Assembly (NCBI GenBank): GCA_027422505.1
Contig: JAPQWV010001390.1
Location: forward strand, 1 to 64,000
Length of the DNA stretch: 64,000 nucleotides
Reading direction: 5' to 3'
Origin: Craterostigma plantagineum
Lineage: Eukaryota; Streptophyta; Magnoliopsida; Lamiales; Linderniaceae
This document shows, one piece after another, positions 25,085 through 37,915 of this stretch; positions within the stretch are counted from its first letter, which is position 1; the number at the start of each line of letters is the position of its first letter. Both the position numbers and the translations under genes were made by a program. The notes beneath the pieces were generated by a model. The model did not search any database and was not told where the DNA came from. It saw only the letters and a list, made by a program, of their open reading frames with translations.

Positions 25085-26639
25085 CTATTGCTTGCCTCGT
25101 TTCACACAAGAAGGGCATCTGTATTGCTTGATGCTCTCAGCTTTAGCTGGTGTTACCTTCACACATTTCCCATGATACCATTTCTCGCATACATCGCAGC
25201 AAATCCAAAACTCATCGGAACTGTAATTTCCTTTGCAGCTTCCACATAGTGTTTCGCTGTGTTCGTCTTCCTCTTCCTCATCCTCCTCCTCTTCTTCTTC
25301 TTCCTCGTCGTTGCTTTCATCTGCTGCCTTACTGTTTTTTTTAGCTCGACCATCGATAGATCTCTTCACATAAAGAAACATACGATATATACGCTCAATC
25401 AATACATTATTTTTAACTTAGGGGAAAAAACCAATGCACCTGTCATATATCTACCGTTAGGAAACTACCCTTGTTCACAAATCACAAACATGGTACGGAT
25501 ATTTGTTTGTAAAGTCCCAGCAAAATAGATAACTAATCGGTTTTATTTTCTACCTTTGTGCTGCCACGAGATTTGCTGCCACTATCAGCACTGGGCTTGT
25601 CTTTCAAAGGTTTCCTTTCTGTCACGACTTCGAAGACAGTTGGCAAATCGTTGATCAAGCTGAATAGGCGCTTCCTGCGAAAAAAATAAAGCTCATATGC
25701 TATAACTTGATTCAAATATGCAATCCAATTAAAAATTTATCAGAGTGAATAAGATAAATGGTGCCACCAAATACAGACCTCTCATTGCGGTTTAACCTGG
25801 CTCCAAGGTAGAAAGCCACGGAAAGCAGCCAGCAATCACTGTGCACAGCGATTAGAGAAAGCCAATCTCTTCGGCTCATTCCATCTCTGGCAAAATTGAT
25901 ACCAAGTGCCGGCTCGGGTAGCTCTGGTGGAACTTCTTCAGCTGGAAGAGTAACCTCCCAAGTCTCATTTGGATGTCCATACAGACAAAGATTCTCCTTC
26001 TCTGTAAAGAAAAATTGAAACATAGATCAAAAACAGAATATGATAGACCCTAAAGAGGACAATTCAACAAACTCCAAAGAAAATCAGAACAAAAACCAGA
26101 CGTAATAAATCGCACACACACAATAGACAAGAACAAGAAAGACAACAATCAACAACCAATTAATCGGGAAAGGAACAGGCAGAGAAGGCTAAAAGCAGTC
26201 ATCACAAACAAAGCAACGTAAATTTGGCAATCATAAAAATTCTGGCTTGGACAGAAATTATGTCGGGAAGCCTTAAACCCCAATACTTCATATACGAATT
26301 GAAACCATCACATTCACACAGCAAAACTCGATGCCAAACTTGACTACCAGCAATTTCACGCAATTCAAGTACGAGCTGTAATAATTACCTGGATCACAAA
26401 GACCGTAAAATTCATCCACATCTGCAAACATAAGATTTACAAATAAACACAATTATTCATACCCTCGTTGCGAATTCTTCTAAAAAACACCCAAATTACA
26501 ACACAGCTACTTTGCTGACTTAAAAGCACATTGAGAAGAGTGTACCATAAGTCAAAGCACGGATAACTCCGGTACGGCGAGCTCCGTAGTCTTTGTAGAT
26601 CTCCTCGACCGTTCGCGGACCAGAAGACACCGACGCCAT
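25085..26639 (-). CDS. AL: Alfin-like PHD-finger protein (histone H3K4me3 reader)
   Basis: Nuclear plant protein that reads H3K4me3 through its PHD finger and takes part in gene repression and stress responses. Exons: 26639-26546, 26421-26389, 26001-25779, 25674-25554, 25363-25085; 249 residues, normal for the family. The conserved Alfin domain runs from the start ([19 protein letters not shown]) through [20 protein letters not shown] and [20 protein letters not shown]. An acidic stretch of nearly continuous Glu/Asp follows. The C-terminal PHD finger shows LCGSCKGNY, then [20 protein letters not shown], then [12 protein letters not shown], with the Cys4-His-Cys3 zinc ligands and the aromatic-cage Trp. 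The 3' neighbour relation is tail-to-head with no overlap. Confidence 0.95.
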
Positions 26640-27110
26640 TCCTATTATCTTCTATATATATAAAAAAAATCAAACAAATAAATTATGAGATCTACAAAGT
26701 TACCCAGCGAGGGCTTATATAAGATTCATGAGACTCTGCGATCCCAATCGCAGAGAGTGAATGTCAAAATTAGAGTTTTGAGTCTGCAAATGAAACTAGA
26801 CTCACAAGACTCTTATTTAGAAGGAAAAGCTACACATTAAACATTAAGATTAAAAAAAGAAAAAGAAAAAGGCAAACATCGGACGACGCCGTTTGACCCT
26901 GGGTCCGTTTCTCTCTTCTTTTTTCAATTGCTTCTTTCACAGTTTTAGTTGACATTTTGTCAACTCACGAGATGAGTCAAAAGAATTAACCTTGAAATGA
27001 AAATTTCTTTGAAATATAAAATATACACATTTATACAATAACGTTACAAGATTAGGAAAGAGATGAACATGTCCGTACAATCCTACAAACAGCATTATTT
27101 AGTCTTCTTC
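26640..27110. other. Alfin-like promoter and APD-type 3' flank
   Basis: No gene is seen. The promoter of the leftward Alfin-like gene lies at the left side; the right side holds the 3' UTR of the RING E3 gene. Confidence 0.55.
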
Positions 27111-29703
27111 TCAAGCTGTGTATATTCGCCTCACTTTCTTTGCACGCCGGCGGCAGACAGGGCAAGTTCCAGAATCTTGTAATATCCTGCGAAGTTTAGG
27201 CAAAACATTTGCTATTATCACATCATAACACGTATTGCAAAATCCTATTGTCTTAAAATTAATGATGAAATACCTTTCGGCACATACAAAGCAAGCCACA
27301 CTATGTCCACATGGAAGGAAGAAACTATCCTTGAGAGAGTCGAAGCAAATCGCACAAGTTCTCTTGCTATATTCATCGTCACCTTTGGTTGCTTGTCCAT
27401 CATCACGCGTGCCTTCAACGCCCTCTTCCTCGTCTGACGGAGAGGCGTAAGAAGAATCTTCGCTTGAGAGATTACCGTCTTTGTGTGAAAGCAAAGGGTT
27501 TCTTTCGGGTAGTACTGAGGTTGTTTCTTCAGTTCCTTGCGCAGTGCGTCGAAAGTAGTTGAAAAGGTAATTCACGAGCAGAACGACGCTGGTCAGTCCA
27601 CCTGGGAATTAGTAATATGACGTCGTGAAATAACTGTATTTGATGGGCACTGTTTTCTCGGTAACAGATTATAGATACTCTTAAGTCTTACCTATGCCAA
27701 ACAGATAGGTAAGCCATCGAGGTCCATATGTGAGTTTAACTTGCCATCCACCACCTATGATGCCCTTCACATTACAAAAAGAGATGAATATTTACAATGT
27801 TATAAGAGATGGCATTATACAAAGAAGTTGCACAGCGATAAGCTCACCGACTGTCCACCGGGAGAGGTAATAATAGCAACGCTTTGACCAAGTAACTGCA
27901 TTTTGAGGCGACATTGGCCCAGCGAAGGCATACACTTGTAATATGGCTCTGCTGTGTTATAGAGGAAGGCCTTCATTGTTATATTCAAATACACCTGCGA
28001 ACATGTCAGATATATTGAAACCAATGCAAGCGATCCTAGGGGAAGTGAAAACAAAATTCTGAAATGGTTGAAACGGATATATCAGTAAAAAAAAAAAAAG
28101 AGAGAACAAAGACATGCCTCAGCAAATTCAGAGTTCAAGTTACCCACTGCAACGTAGTAGTAAGAAGATCTAGACACATGCTTCTGGATTGAACCATTTC
28201 CTACATAATACGTTATTAATTAGGGTTATAACAATGGGAAAAAAAAAATATGAATTCCAAAGCTCTTGTTTACCCCCTCACCATGAATTAGATTCCATGA
28301 TAAAGTTGTCTTCGGATATGATGGATACAAAAGCCACTCAGCAAGATCTTCGTCTCCTGACAGCAGTACCCAAAAACAGGTAAGGATAGGAGCCTGTGCC
28401 TGAAAACGCTTTTATGCGCTGGTGATTGCATATAACTAACAGAAGCTGATCTTACCTTGTGCAATTACAAGGACAAGAGATGTAGATGGAGACCTCGCAC
28501 TGTATGATATGTTTATTTGAGATCCTTCGTTCAAATAGTACATCCATTCCTGCAACAATCCACAAAGTCTGGTGCAAAAACTTTCGTCTAAACAGACCAG
28601 GTAAACTGTATCCATATATGAAACTTACCTTGTGGAAATTCCCAGGGATAGCGATCTCATGATTCTCAGACCAAGCTGCTTCTACATCAAGAGGTGGGTC
28701 TTTGTGAAATCCATATATCATTGGTCCCTGGGCTCCATCAACTTCCTCCACCTGATACAAGCTAAAACTAAGTGAGAACAAGATGTTTGCCGCATTTTGT
28801 TTATATCTAGAAGCTGCACAAACCTACATAGACGTAAAAAGGACTGAAGAGCTACATAGTTCGAGTACCTTTATAGAATCCACCAGCAAATGGTTAGGTT
28901 TTATCAATATAGACGAATTAGGTCCTAGCCGCAGGGTCTCAGTGCCATACACCCCAAATGATAGAGTCAATGCAACTGATACCAGAAGTAGCATATCAAT
29001 AATATAAGGTAGATAACAAATCTCAGACTCCACGTCGAAAATATGCATAAAACAGGCAACTAAATACCAACAAGAATCTCTCCTCTTGTGACTTCATCAA
29101 CAAATTTTTTCATCAGGGACTAAGCATATGAGGACATCTCGACCATTAGCTCCTTAAACAGCTCAGATGAAGAAAATTTTAGCTGAAGAACAACAACTCC
29201 CCGGCTATATCAAAAGACCACTCATCCCTACCCCCAAAAAGTCTCATCTTCGACTGTTTTGTGGTTCGTTTCAGCACAAATAAGTAACCTAAAGGCCCCT
29301 ATTCTGTCATTTCAGCCTTCTGAATCGTAAGTGCATCAGTAAGCTGTCTACATGTGATTTACGAACCAACTCAAAAGTTAGCCGTAACAGGTGGTTGCAG
29401 ATTTTGCTCATCGCGACTCAAAATTTTGCAATGAAAAAGCAAAATACAATTAAAAGCACATAAGAAAAATGTTATGAGAATAGAGCACATCATACCAAAA
29501 AACGAGAAGGTGGTAGCAACTACAAAACATGACTTGGAATCATCAGCAGTCGCCGTCGACGAACCCTCCACATCATTCCCCTCCCCCAAACGATCCCTAT
29601 CATCACGACGACGCTGATAATTCCGGGAATACTCCGCCCGCCTGTGAGGAAACGGCAACGGCGGAGACTCCTCGGAAGCATTGAAGGTAATCGATTGCTC
29701 CAT
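27111..29703 (-). CDS. Membrane RING-type E3 ubiquitin ligase, APD family
   Basis: Resembles the Arabidopsis ABERRANT POLLEN DEVELOPMENT (APD) E3 ligases of the endomembrane system. Exons: 29703-29496, 28975-28869, 28751-28629, 28549-28456, 28356-28282, 28200-28118, 27994-27848, 27764-27692, 27601-27274, 27186-27111; about 437 residues, frame intact. A first membrane segment spans the exon 1/2 junction ([10 protein letters not shown] to VALTLSF). The lumenal part contains [14 protein letters not shown] and [21 protein letters not shown] second membrane segment is YLFGIG to [12 protein letters not shown]. An acidic linker follows, then a C3HC4 [24 protein letters not shown], then CFVCAER and [11 protein letters not shown]. 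The intron after exon 6 begins with GC (AG/GCATGT at 28117), a rare GC-AG intron. Confidence 0.88.
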
Positions 29704-30193
29704 AAACGTCAGCCGACAATTTGCCAGAAGGATCTCAGGTGATCAATTAACGAAAAGTCGATCGCGCGAACATCCAAGGCGGATTTTCTCTGGATTTCGT
29801 AACGCCTCTATTTTCGCGACCACCTTATATATATGCGTGCCCGATTTTCATTTCAATTTAGGGCTTTCAAATACAAAAAAGACTATAATAACCTCGCGTA
29901 GAACGGCGGTTGGAGCATGTGTGGGGGGAGTATACCAAACTCGACTTTCTTTTAAGGTTCTCATTCGTTACAATTTCATTTTCCGTCTTAAATAACGAAG
30001 ATGCTCGCATATGTTGACTTGTAATAATTCTTCATTTCAAACCATGCATTACACTGTGACTGTAGCATGACACAAGACCAATAAACATAGGTTCTATTTT
30101 AAATTACCCATGATTGTGATAAACGTCGCGGAACAAGAGACACGTAGAAACGGTGTCCGTACACACAGTAGAGATTTCAACAAATATTAAAGC
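29704..30193. other. APD-type promoter and CPRD49 3' flank
   Basis: No gene is seen between the RING E3 start codon and the esterase stop codon. The sequence near 29820-29835 (TTATATATATGCG) could supply a TATA box for the E3 gene only in the wrong orientation, so I make no promoter call. Confidence 0.5.
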
Positions 30194-31301
30194 TCAAAGC
30201 TTCGACCTGATAATGGCGGTTGCTAATTTGAAGTCAGCTTTCCAATCAGAAATCTCATAGGAGAAGTTGATAGGCTGACTACCTGGGCCAACGAAGTAAT
30301 AAGGCGAGTCTTCACTAAACTCAGGCGCCATTGTAACCCAATGAAGGCTCGGTTCCCAATCACTAGCCTCCTTTATTGCCTTCACTATCTCCATGGCTGT
30401 AATTCTGCTCCCTTCAGCCGTAAAATGGATTCCATCTCTATTACATATTACATACGATACACCCCACAAGCAAGTTAAAATTCACAACTATATATATGAG
30501 CACATACTTTAGACGAATGATAGAGAGTTTCACTTGCATGAAATACCTGAAGCAAGTTTTCTCCCAATTAGGGTTTTGCTGGATTAATTTCCAAAGGTTG
30601 ACGACCTTGAATTTCATCTCTTTTCCAACCACCTCCAAAGCTTCGGCGTACTGACGAACCCTTTCGTTCGTACGTGCTTGGTAGCCGACCAATGCAGACT
30701 CGCTGTACTTTGTAAAGATTACTATATGATGTGATTATTTTGATGACGTATATACACATATTATATATGTGTGTGTGTATGTAAAGATAGATTGAGCTTT
30801 TAATTAAGGTGGTCACCCATAAAGGTTCACGAGCATTTCCTCACTGACGGGAGGAGTGGTGAGAAATATAAGCCTTGTCTTGTCCGAGAGACTCTGCACA
30901 CACATCATATGCTAAAAATAAAATAGGGTAGAAAAACTAGATAGAAAGATAAAAAAAAGAAAAGATCCAAGGATGTGAGACTGCCTTGAGATAGGTGTAG
31001 ATCTTTTTCATGTTCTCTTTGTATTCGTGGAGAGGAACGTGAGGGCCTAATGAGACATTAGAGTAAGGAGCCGTAGCATCGTTGCCTCCGAAGTATACGA
31101 TGATTAGTGAAGGTTGAAACGCTGCATCCTAAGACAAAGACAACAATGGTGGGTCGTCATATGATTAATGCATGCATGTAATAAATTAGTTAATTAAGAA
31201 GTCGATCGTTATTCGTTATTACCTTCGGGAATACTTTCTCCAAGACTTCAAGGGCTCGCCTCGAGTTCCACCCTGAGTATCCTCGTAACACTACGTCAGC
31301 C

Positions 31302-31344
<43 letters not shown>

Positions 31345-31544
31345 GATCAACAAAGAATAATTAATGGCACTTGGCTATATATATATATGCAATTGGCGAT
31401 GAAGTAGAAGAAGAAGGCATGAATAATAATAACCTTACGATCGTAGAGATCAGCAAGAATGGAACCCCATCCTCCGACATTGAAGCTTTGTTGAACTATG
31501 GAAGAACCGAACAAAACGATAACGGGTCGACCCGGACCAACCAT
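30194..31544 (-). CDS. CPRD49: GDSL esterase/lipase, CPRD49 type
   Basis: SGNH-fold hydrolase related to cowpea CPRD49 and isoamyl acetate-hydrolysing esterases. Exons: 31544-31434, 31300-31223, 31128-30985, 30893-30817, 30702-30547, 30437-30194; 269 residues with an intact frame. Block I is VLFGSSIVQQSF, so the canonical Gly-Asp-Ser is Gly-Ser-Ser with the nucleophilic Ser kept, as is usual in this subfamily. Block III is IIVYFGGNDA with the oxyanion Asn. Block V is RDGIHFTAEG, giving the catalytic Asp and His. No signal peptide is seen. The intron after exon 3 starts with GC (AAG/GCAGTC at 30984), the second GC-AG intron in the window. Substrate is not predictable. Confidence 0.9.
31303..31341. 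repeat. (TA)n microsatellite in a CPRD49 intron
   Basis: An uninterrupted TA run of about 38 bases lies directly upstream of the exon 2 acceptor, where the pyrimidine tract would normally be. Confidence 0.9.
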
Positions 31545-32139
31545 GATTTATTATTATTGTTATTAAAACCTAAAACCCTATTGTTGAAATAATCTTCGTC
31601 CATTGAGCATGGTATCTATAGATCTTTTTTCTAACTAGTTGGGCTCCGACTAGATAAGGATGACGGCGAGTGAAAAAATGACCGAAGCGTTCCCCGATAT
31701 TTTTTTATTTATCTTAACGTGAGATACCAATTTTAATTTTTTTTTGAGGACGTGAGATACCAACTTGGAAAATGTTAATATGCAATTCGTTTTTCTTGTT
31801 TGCTTCCGTTAAAAAAGATAAATAAAATAAGGCTTGCATGGAAAACGTGCAAGCGATGACCTCAGAAGAAGTTTTTCCTCCATACATCTCCTATCTACAG
31901 TCTACACTGTAATAATAATACGTGATAAGTGTTGAATTTCCAGCCGCACAAGAAAAAAGCCAACGCCCCAAGAAGATAAAAGAAAATAAAATAATATTAT
32001 TAATATTTTGTTATATATATAATAAATTAACGAACGGTCGTATTAAAGGGCCGACGAATTCCTGGCCGTCGGTTTCGAGTGGTCCAGAAGAAGACATCTA
32101 TTAATAGGCTGATGATTCTTCAGTTATTATGATCCCAAA

Positions 32140-32430
32140 TCAAGTGAGGAGAGAGAGAAATAGTGCGAGGAAAACTTATCAGGTTGATAAGGGTGAGAGC
32201 GGGTGTAGTTTTACTAGGCTAGTTTAGAATATGTACAAATACATTACCCGGGTGGGTAAGGGGTCTCGAGTTTGGGTTTAAACACGAGTATTTTTGTACG
32301 GTGTAATATTCTCAATATAGTAAAGCTGGTGCTCTCCGTGGAGGTAGGCGGTATTGGTGTTATTTCTGTTTTATATTGTCCAGATAAAATTGTGGCGGAT
32401 CCAACAACCTTTCGCTGAGCCGAAAAAATT
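32140..32430. mobile_element. Possible copia-type LTR fragment
   Basis: The block contains TTTTTGTACGGTGTAATATT, CTCAATATAGTAAAG and CTCTCCGTGGAGGTAGGCGG in order, resembling the R-U5 end of plant copia LTRs, followed by a stretch containing GTGGCGGATCCAACAA. No internal domain and no partner LTR are seen nearby, so this would be a solo or truncated copy. The identification is from motif flavour only. Confidence 0.35.
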
Positions 32431-33774
32431 ATCGCTCAACCCAACAATAAGTGTGTGAAAAGAAGTTCTTGTAATATCGATCTAATTCGAGCAGCTTAGC
32501 TATTATTAAGAACATTTCATGGTCTTACACGTAACAATCACTAGAACGATATAGAACAAATAAATAATTACCTGGATGTCCTCAGATACATAAATTCGCC
32601 AGCAAAAAATTAGTTGTACATTCATTAGCATTTAAATTAAGCAGTCGTAATTTATGTATACACAGTCTACATTTATACGTAACAAAACTGTTGTTGATAT
32701 AATTACTCAATATATTAAAGAGGCAAATTTCAACTATATGTCCAAAGGGGTCCAATTGGTTTTCATCTTCACCTTTCTAATGGAAATTTCAAATTGCAAC
32801 GTTTCTTATGGACGGCACTAGCTTACGAATTTGTCTCGTACGATTAAAACAAGACGAATACGGGTCGACCCGGGCCCGCTTCTTTCTCATTGGGCTATCC
32901 AAATAATGTCTTGGGCCCAAAATAAGTCTAGAGCCCAAGTAAGGCCGAATGTGCTTTGTAATTTGAAATATTTGATTAGATTAATTAAAAAATAAAGTGT
33001 GCATGATTGTAGAATTGATGCAAACTCGACAACTTGTTTGCGGTTTTCTGGAGTATAAAAACGACGTCGTTCCCATTCGAGGTATAGTTGAGAAACGAAG
33101 CTTCGCAGAACCAACCTAAATTTGGATGTACTTTTAGTAACGTAAATAGTATATGTAGGTCAAGTTTATTTTACAACCTAATATTTTGATGCGAGCTACA
33201 GAGATATCCCATCATAATGTTCGAAAGAAGACATGGCTTGAGACTTGAGTTGGCAGTTATCATCACGTGTTTGATTTAATATCAATAATGTATCACAAGT
33301 TAATATTTCGATGAAATATCTCTATGTTATAAGTTTCCGCAAGTATTTAAACATTTAAGCAACATAATCCAATCTGAATGTACCTACCCATGCATCATAC
33401 ATAACTATTTTCAAATAAAAAACTACGGATATTAATTCTGCAATTCTTCCCCTTCTAAACTAATTTCCTGGATCGACTCGACTGGTCAAACAACGGACAT
33501 ACAAATTAATTCATTCGCAAAGAAAAATTAACAAGTCGTCAACTCATTAATAAAATTAGTTTAATACCCAATTCTGTAGGAAATAGATAGATCAGTTCTC
33601 ATATTAAACGCCTTTTGATTAGTACCGTTACGCTATTCAATAAATCCGTACTTATAAAATTACCTAAAAAATAAAACTTAACGAACGAGACACCACAGTC
33701 CGTTACGTATAAATAAAAATGCCCACCTTCGACGAAACTTCCTCACCGCACATATTAATAAATAACTTTTAAGT

Positions 33775-33791
33775 TTGTGTGTGTGTGTATA

Positions 33792-33827
<36 letters not shown>

Positions 33828-33828
33828 T
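33775..33828. repeat. (GT)n/(TA)n microsatellite upstream of CAX
   Basis: Two GT runs are separated by a TATATATA segment, close to the likely transcription start of CAX. Confidence 0.85.
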
Positions 33829-34012
33829 TTTATTCTGTGTCTAAAAATATACAAGAAACTAACGCCTCCACACGACGCGAGAAGGAGGTCATCACTATAT
33901 CGTCATATAAGCCAAAAACAGACAAGATTAAGCTGTAGAAAGGAAATTGTATATGTAATAGATTCATTATAATAAATAATAATCAAGGCAAGAAATAATA
34001 TTATCAACGAAC

Positions 34013-36620
34013 ATGGCTGCTTCACCAGAGGCTTGGCTTCTCGAAAATGGACACAAGGCACTGACCAAGGAGACGAGACACGGCGGCGCCGGCGGCGGAG
34101 GAACAGCCCATCACTTGTCTGCATCTGCTCTTCGCAAGAAATCTGAGCTTACCGTCACATCGAAGAATGGTCGATGCGGATTTTTGAAGAATTTTCTGGA
34201 GAATCTTCAAGAGGTTTTGTTGGGAACGAAGCTTTCTGTTTTGTTCTTAGTTATACCGTTTGCTGTTGCTGCTCAGTTCTGCCATTTCGGACGAGTAAGT
34301 ACTACGATGATGAACTAAAAGGGCTTCTCCTTTCTTCTTCTTCCTTCGCCTTTTCTTTATCTTTTATTTGTAGTTACATGGAAAGGTAATAATGAGCGAT
34401 CAGCTTTCATTGCATGTGGACTGTGGTGTTTTCTTGAAACAGCCATGGGTTTTCGGTTTGAGCTTGATCAGTCTCGTGCCTCTTGCCGAACGGATCAGTT
34501 TTCTGACAGAGTGAGTGGTTGAATTATATTATTAAATTCTTTTGTAACACAATATATTTTTGTTTTTGTTATTTGTGAATGTGTGATCATTCATAAATTC
34601 ATACAAGGAGAGCGACGACGATAGAGCTAACAGCTTTATTTCTCTTTTATTTGTAATAAACTTGCAGGCAAATTGCTGTCTACACAGGCCCAACAGGTGT
34701 GTCGAGTTATTTCTATATATATACATATACATATATATATATGTGTGTGTGTATTTTCCTTTCCTTCCATTTTCTTAGATATGTAATTAATAATTGACAA
34801 ATTGCGCCACGTAGAGGGTCATGGCATGCATGTAAAAACACGTGGTAGCCATTCTTCTCTGCACAAGAATTCAATACCTTCAGCTTGGACGACGTTTCTT
34901 GTCGTAATAACATATAAGGATACTTATGTGATTCGCAATATTGAGTTAAAAAATAGTCCATTGATATGCTGCATAATGACATCATAATACTTTGCAGTTG
35001 GAGGGCTTTTGAACGCAACGTGTGGAAATGCAACAGAGCTCATAATAGCTGTATTCGCCTTAATTCACCACAAAGTTGACGTCGTAAAGTATTCTCTTCT
35101 TGGCTCTATACTCTCTAACCTCCTCTTAGTCCTTGGGACATCTCTTTTATTCGGAGGCATTGCAAATATATCCAAGCAGCAAACGTTCGACAGGGTAATA
35201 AAATCATCGTAGTAACTAATCAGTCTATATGCTTTGCTGCATTTGTTAATTATATCTCGATACCATATATTATCATGTGTGACGTTACTACATATTACAG
35301 AAACAAGCAGATGTCAACTCCTTGCTTCTATTTCTTGGTCTGCTTTGCCATGTGTTGCCTTTGACGTTTAAATACGCCGTATTAAAAAAATCTCCTAACA
35401 ATAAATCGTCGGCCGTCGCCGCGCTTTATTTATCGAGGGCGAGTTCCATCGTCATGCTCGTCGGGTACATATCTTACCTCATTTTCCAGCTATGGACTCA
35501 TCGCCACTTTTTCGAAGCGCCCCACGTGAGTATACATATAAACATAAAGATTATTTAAAAAAAAAAAAAAAACAGATCACATATATTGATTTTCCAGGGT
35601 AAACAAGAAGAAGAAGAAGGAGAAGACGATGTCAATAATAACGGTGGATCGAACGAAGTTGCAGCAGTTAGTCTTTGGAGCGGAATTTCTTGGTTGGTTT
35701 CGATGACTGCCGTTGTAGCTCTTCTCTCCGAATACGTTGTATCGACGATCGAAGTATAAGCATATATATTCTTTCCGGGCTTAAATTAATGTTGAGATAT
35801 GTGTCGTAAGTTTAATAATGATTGCGATTGGTTTTTGTGTAGGATGCATCGGATTCTTGGGGATTGTCGATTAGCTTCATCAGCGTAATCCTTCTTCCCA
35901 TAGTCGGGAACGCGGCCGAACACGCCGGGGCAGTCATATTCGCATTTAAGGACAAACTGGTAAAAGAATTTGGTTAATGGCAATAATAGAGAAAAAAAGA
36001 AAACTAATTATGGATACTGATAGATGATGAGTTTTGTTGAAGGATATAACTTTAGGAGTCTCTTTGGGCTCTGCGACTCAAATCGCAACGTTCGTGGTAA
36101 GATCATCATCGTCATCGTCGGGCCAACCGCTGGCTGGAATTTCGCTAACGTATATAACCACCTTTCGAAAAAACTTGGTATTTTTTTAATCAGATTCCAT
36201 TAAGCGTAATAGTTTCGTGGATGGTCGGGATAGAAATGGATTTAGGGTTCGATATGCTCGAAACGAGCGCACTCGCTATGTCGATACTCATCACGACGTT
36301 CGCACTGCAGGTAAAAAGAAAAAAGAAAAATGATTCCTTTCGGCTTTTTTCTTTCTTGATGATGATTTCTTCACTGAAATAGTGGATGAAAAAACTTCTT
36401 ACAGGATGGAACTTCTCACTACATGAAGGGAATGGTTCTCGTGCTGTGCTACCTTGTCATCGGGGCGTGCTTTTTCGTCTTCAGACCGCCGTCGACTGGT
36501 AATTGTTAGCATATACAAAATGAATGCGTATTTATAAGTATAATCGTTACGTATAATTTCGACTTATTGACAAGATTTTAACACATATTTCCTGCAGCTA
36601 CAGTTGACTTGAAACTGTAA
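34013..36620 (+). CDS. CAX: Vacuolar cation/proton exchanger (CAX, type I)
   Basis: Tonoplast H+-coupled antiporter that loads Ca2+ and other cations into the vacuole. Exons: 34013-34294, 34443-34510, 34668-34696, 34998-35194, 35301-35525, 35598-35753, 35843-35959, 36043-36096, 36194-36310, 36405-36498, 36598-36620; 453 residues, intact, matching CAX1/CAX3-like proteins. The hydrophilic N-terminal tail (about 65 residues) is the autoinhibitory region in known CAXs. The two signature repeats are visible: [20 protein letters not shown] in the first half and [20 protein letters not shown] in the second, each with the ion-selecting Asn/Glu. An acidic loop ([14 protein letters not shown]) joins the halves. 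About 11 hydrophobic segments are present. Confidence 0.95.
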
Positions 36621-36906
36621 ATCCCTCTCCACTTGAAGACGATGATAGCTTGCTTGCTTTCCCTGTTCTTTATTTACTAATTTTGTTTCTTCTATATCCC
36701 TGCAATAGAACGAGCGTATCACTTTTGTCGTCTTGCAATAAAATCGAAAGTGGTATCCTGGATATTACCAAGAATCGATAAAACTTAGAATCCTTACATT
36801 TCAGTTCGATAGTACAAAGATTTAGATGCATACTTGTTAAAAACTACGAAAGCCACTATATATTGACATTGGCTGGCAAAATGAAGACATTACAGTACAT
36901 ACGACT
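36621..36906. other. Convergent 3' regions of CAX and HMGB
   Basis: Short interval between two facing stop codons; no gene is seen. Confidence 0.6.
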
Positions 36907-37915
36907 TCATTCATCATCGTCGTCGTCGTCATCTGCTTCTTCATCGTCCTCCTGCCCATAGAAAACAATGAAATACTCAATCAAAATTTAATCTTTTGAA
37001 ATAGTTCGAAGCAATGGCTAAGCGATTAAACGGACCTCCTCATCCTCGGACTCGTGAACTTCGGGGGTCGATTTCTCGGATCCTTCATCGCCTTCATCAG
37101 CAGAGCTCTCCTATAAGTTTGAAATGAAGTTAGTTCTGCAATTTAAAGAATGGAGAAGAGGTAATGGAATTGAATTTAGAGACAACAGAGAGATTCCTCC
37201 ACTAACCTGCTTCTTATTGTAGGCATTCATCTGTTTTTCATACTCAGCCTTACGCTTCTGGGCTTTCGCCTCATATGGCGCTTTTTCCTGCGAAGAAAAA
37301 ACACAAAGATTCCGTACTTCTTACTACAATATAGTAGCTAAACCCATCAAATTGCTATAAAGAATTTGCACTTACAGCTTGAGTCATGGATTTCCATTTC
37401 TCTCCACCTGCTTTTCCAACCTAAAGACAAACATGTTCGAAGAATACAATATAAAGTCTGAAGCTAGATAACTTTTCGATTGAAATTCATACAGCTGAGA
37501 CAGCCTTGACGTCGGGGTTTTCCTTCTTGAAAGTTATCCGAAACTCCTCGCTGCAATTATAAGTATCCGAGGAAACTTAGATCAAGCAGAACTACCAGTC
37601 AGTAATCCTATATACACGAACAAGAACCCCGGTTAGGTTAATACAGGAAAACAAAGAAGGCACTAGGAGGCCTCTTGGGCTTGTTGGGGCCTTTCTTCGC
37701 CGTCTTTTCCTTCTTTGATTTCCCCTTGTCTGCTTTAATGGCGGGAGCTTTCCTTTTCCCAACTTTCCTGGGAAGAAGAAATGGTACATTCAGGATTCAA
37801 GAAGCTTGATGCTCATATAAATAAAAACTAAGAGAACAAACCGATCATCAACAGGCTTCAATGATTCTTTCGTTTCCTTCTTCGTAGGCCCTTTGCTTCT
37901 GCTCCCAGTTTTCAT
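36907..37915 (-). CDS. HMGB: HMG-box chromatin protein (HMGB1-like)
   Basis: Architectural chromatin protein that bends DNA. Exons: 37915-37842, 37767-37645, 37550-37493, 37420-37376, 37287-37207, 37110-37036, 36951-36907; 166 residues, intact. A Lys-rich N-terminal tail (MKTGSRSKGPTKKETK) is typical of plant HMGB1. The single HMG box runs from NKPKRPPSAFFVFLEEFR through PDVKAVSAVGKAGGEKWKSM to AEYEKQMNAYNKKQ, with the intercalating Phe pair and the conserved Trp. An acidic tail of Glu/Asp repeats closes the protein. At least one 5' UTR intron is likely, because the start codon follows an AG-rich acceptor-like site and the upstream 400 bases lack a TATA box, but I cannot place it. Confidence 0.94.

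Larger units (their letters stand above)
31545..34012. other. Long intergenic region before CAX
   Basis: About 2.5 kb without a convincing gene. It contains a possible LTR fragment (about 32140-32430), a GGCCC-rich patch (about 32873-32940), a GT microsatellite (about 33775-33828) and a TATAAATA box near 33707-33714 that could serve CAX. Confidence 0.5.
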
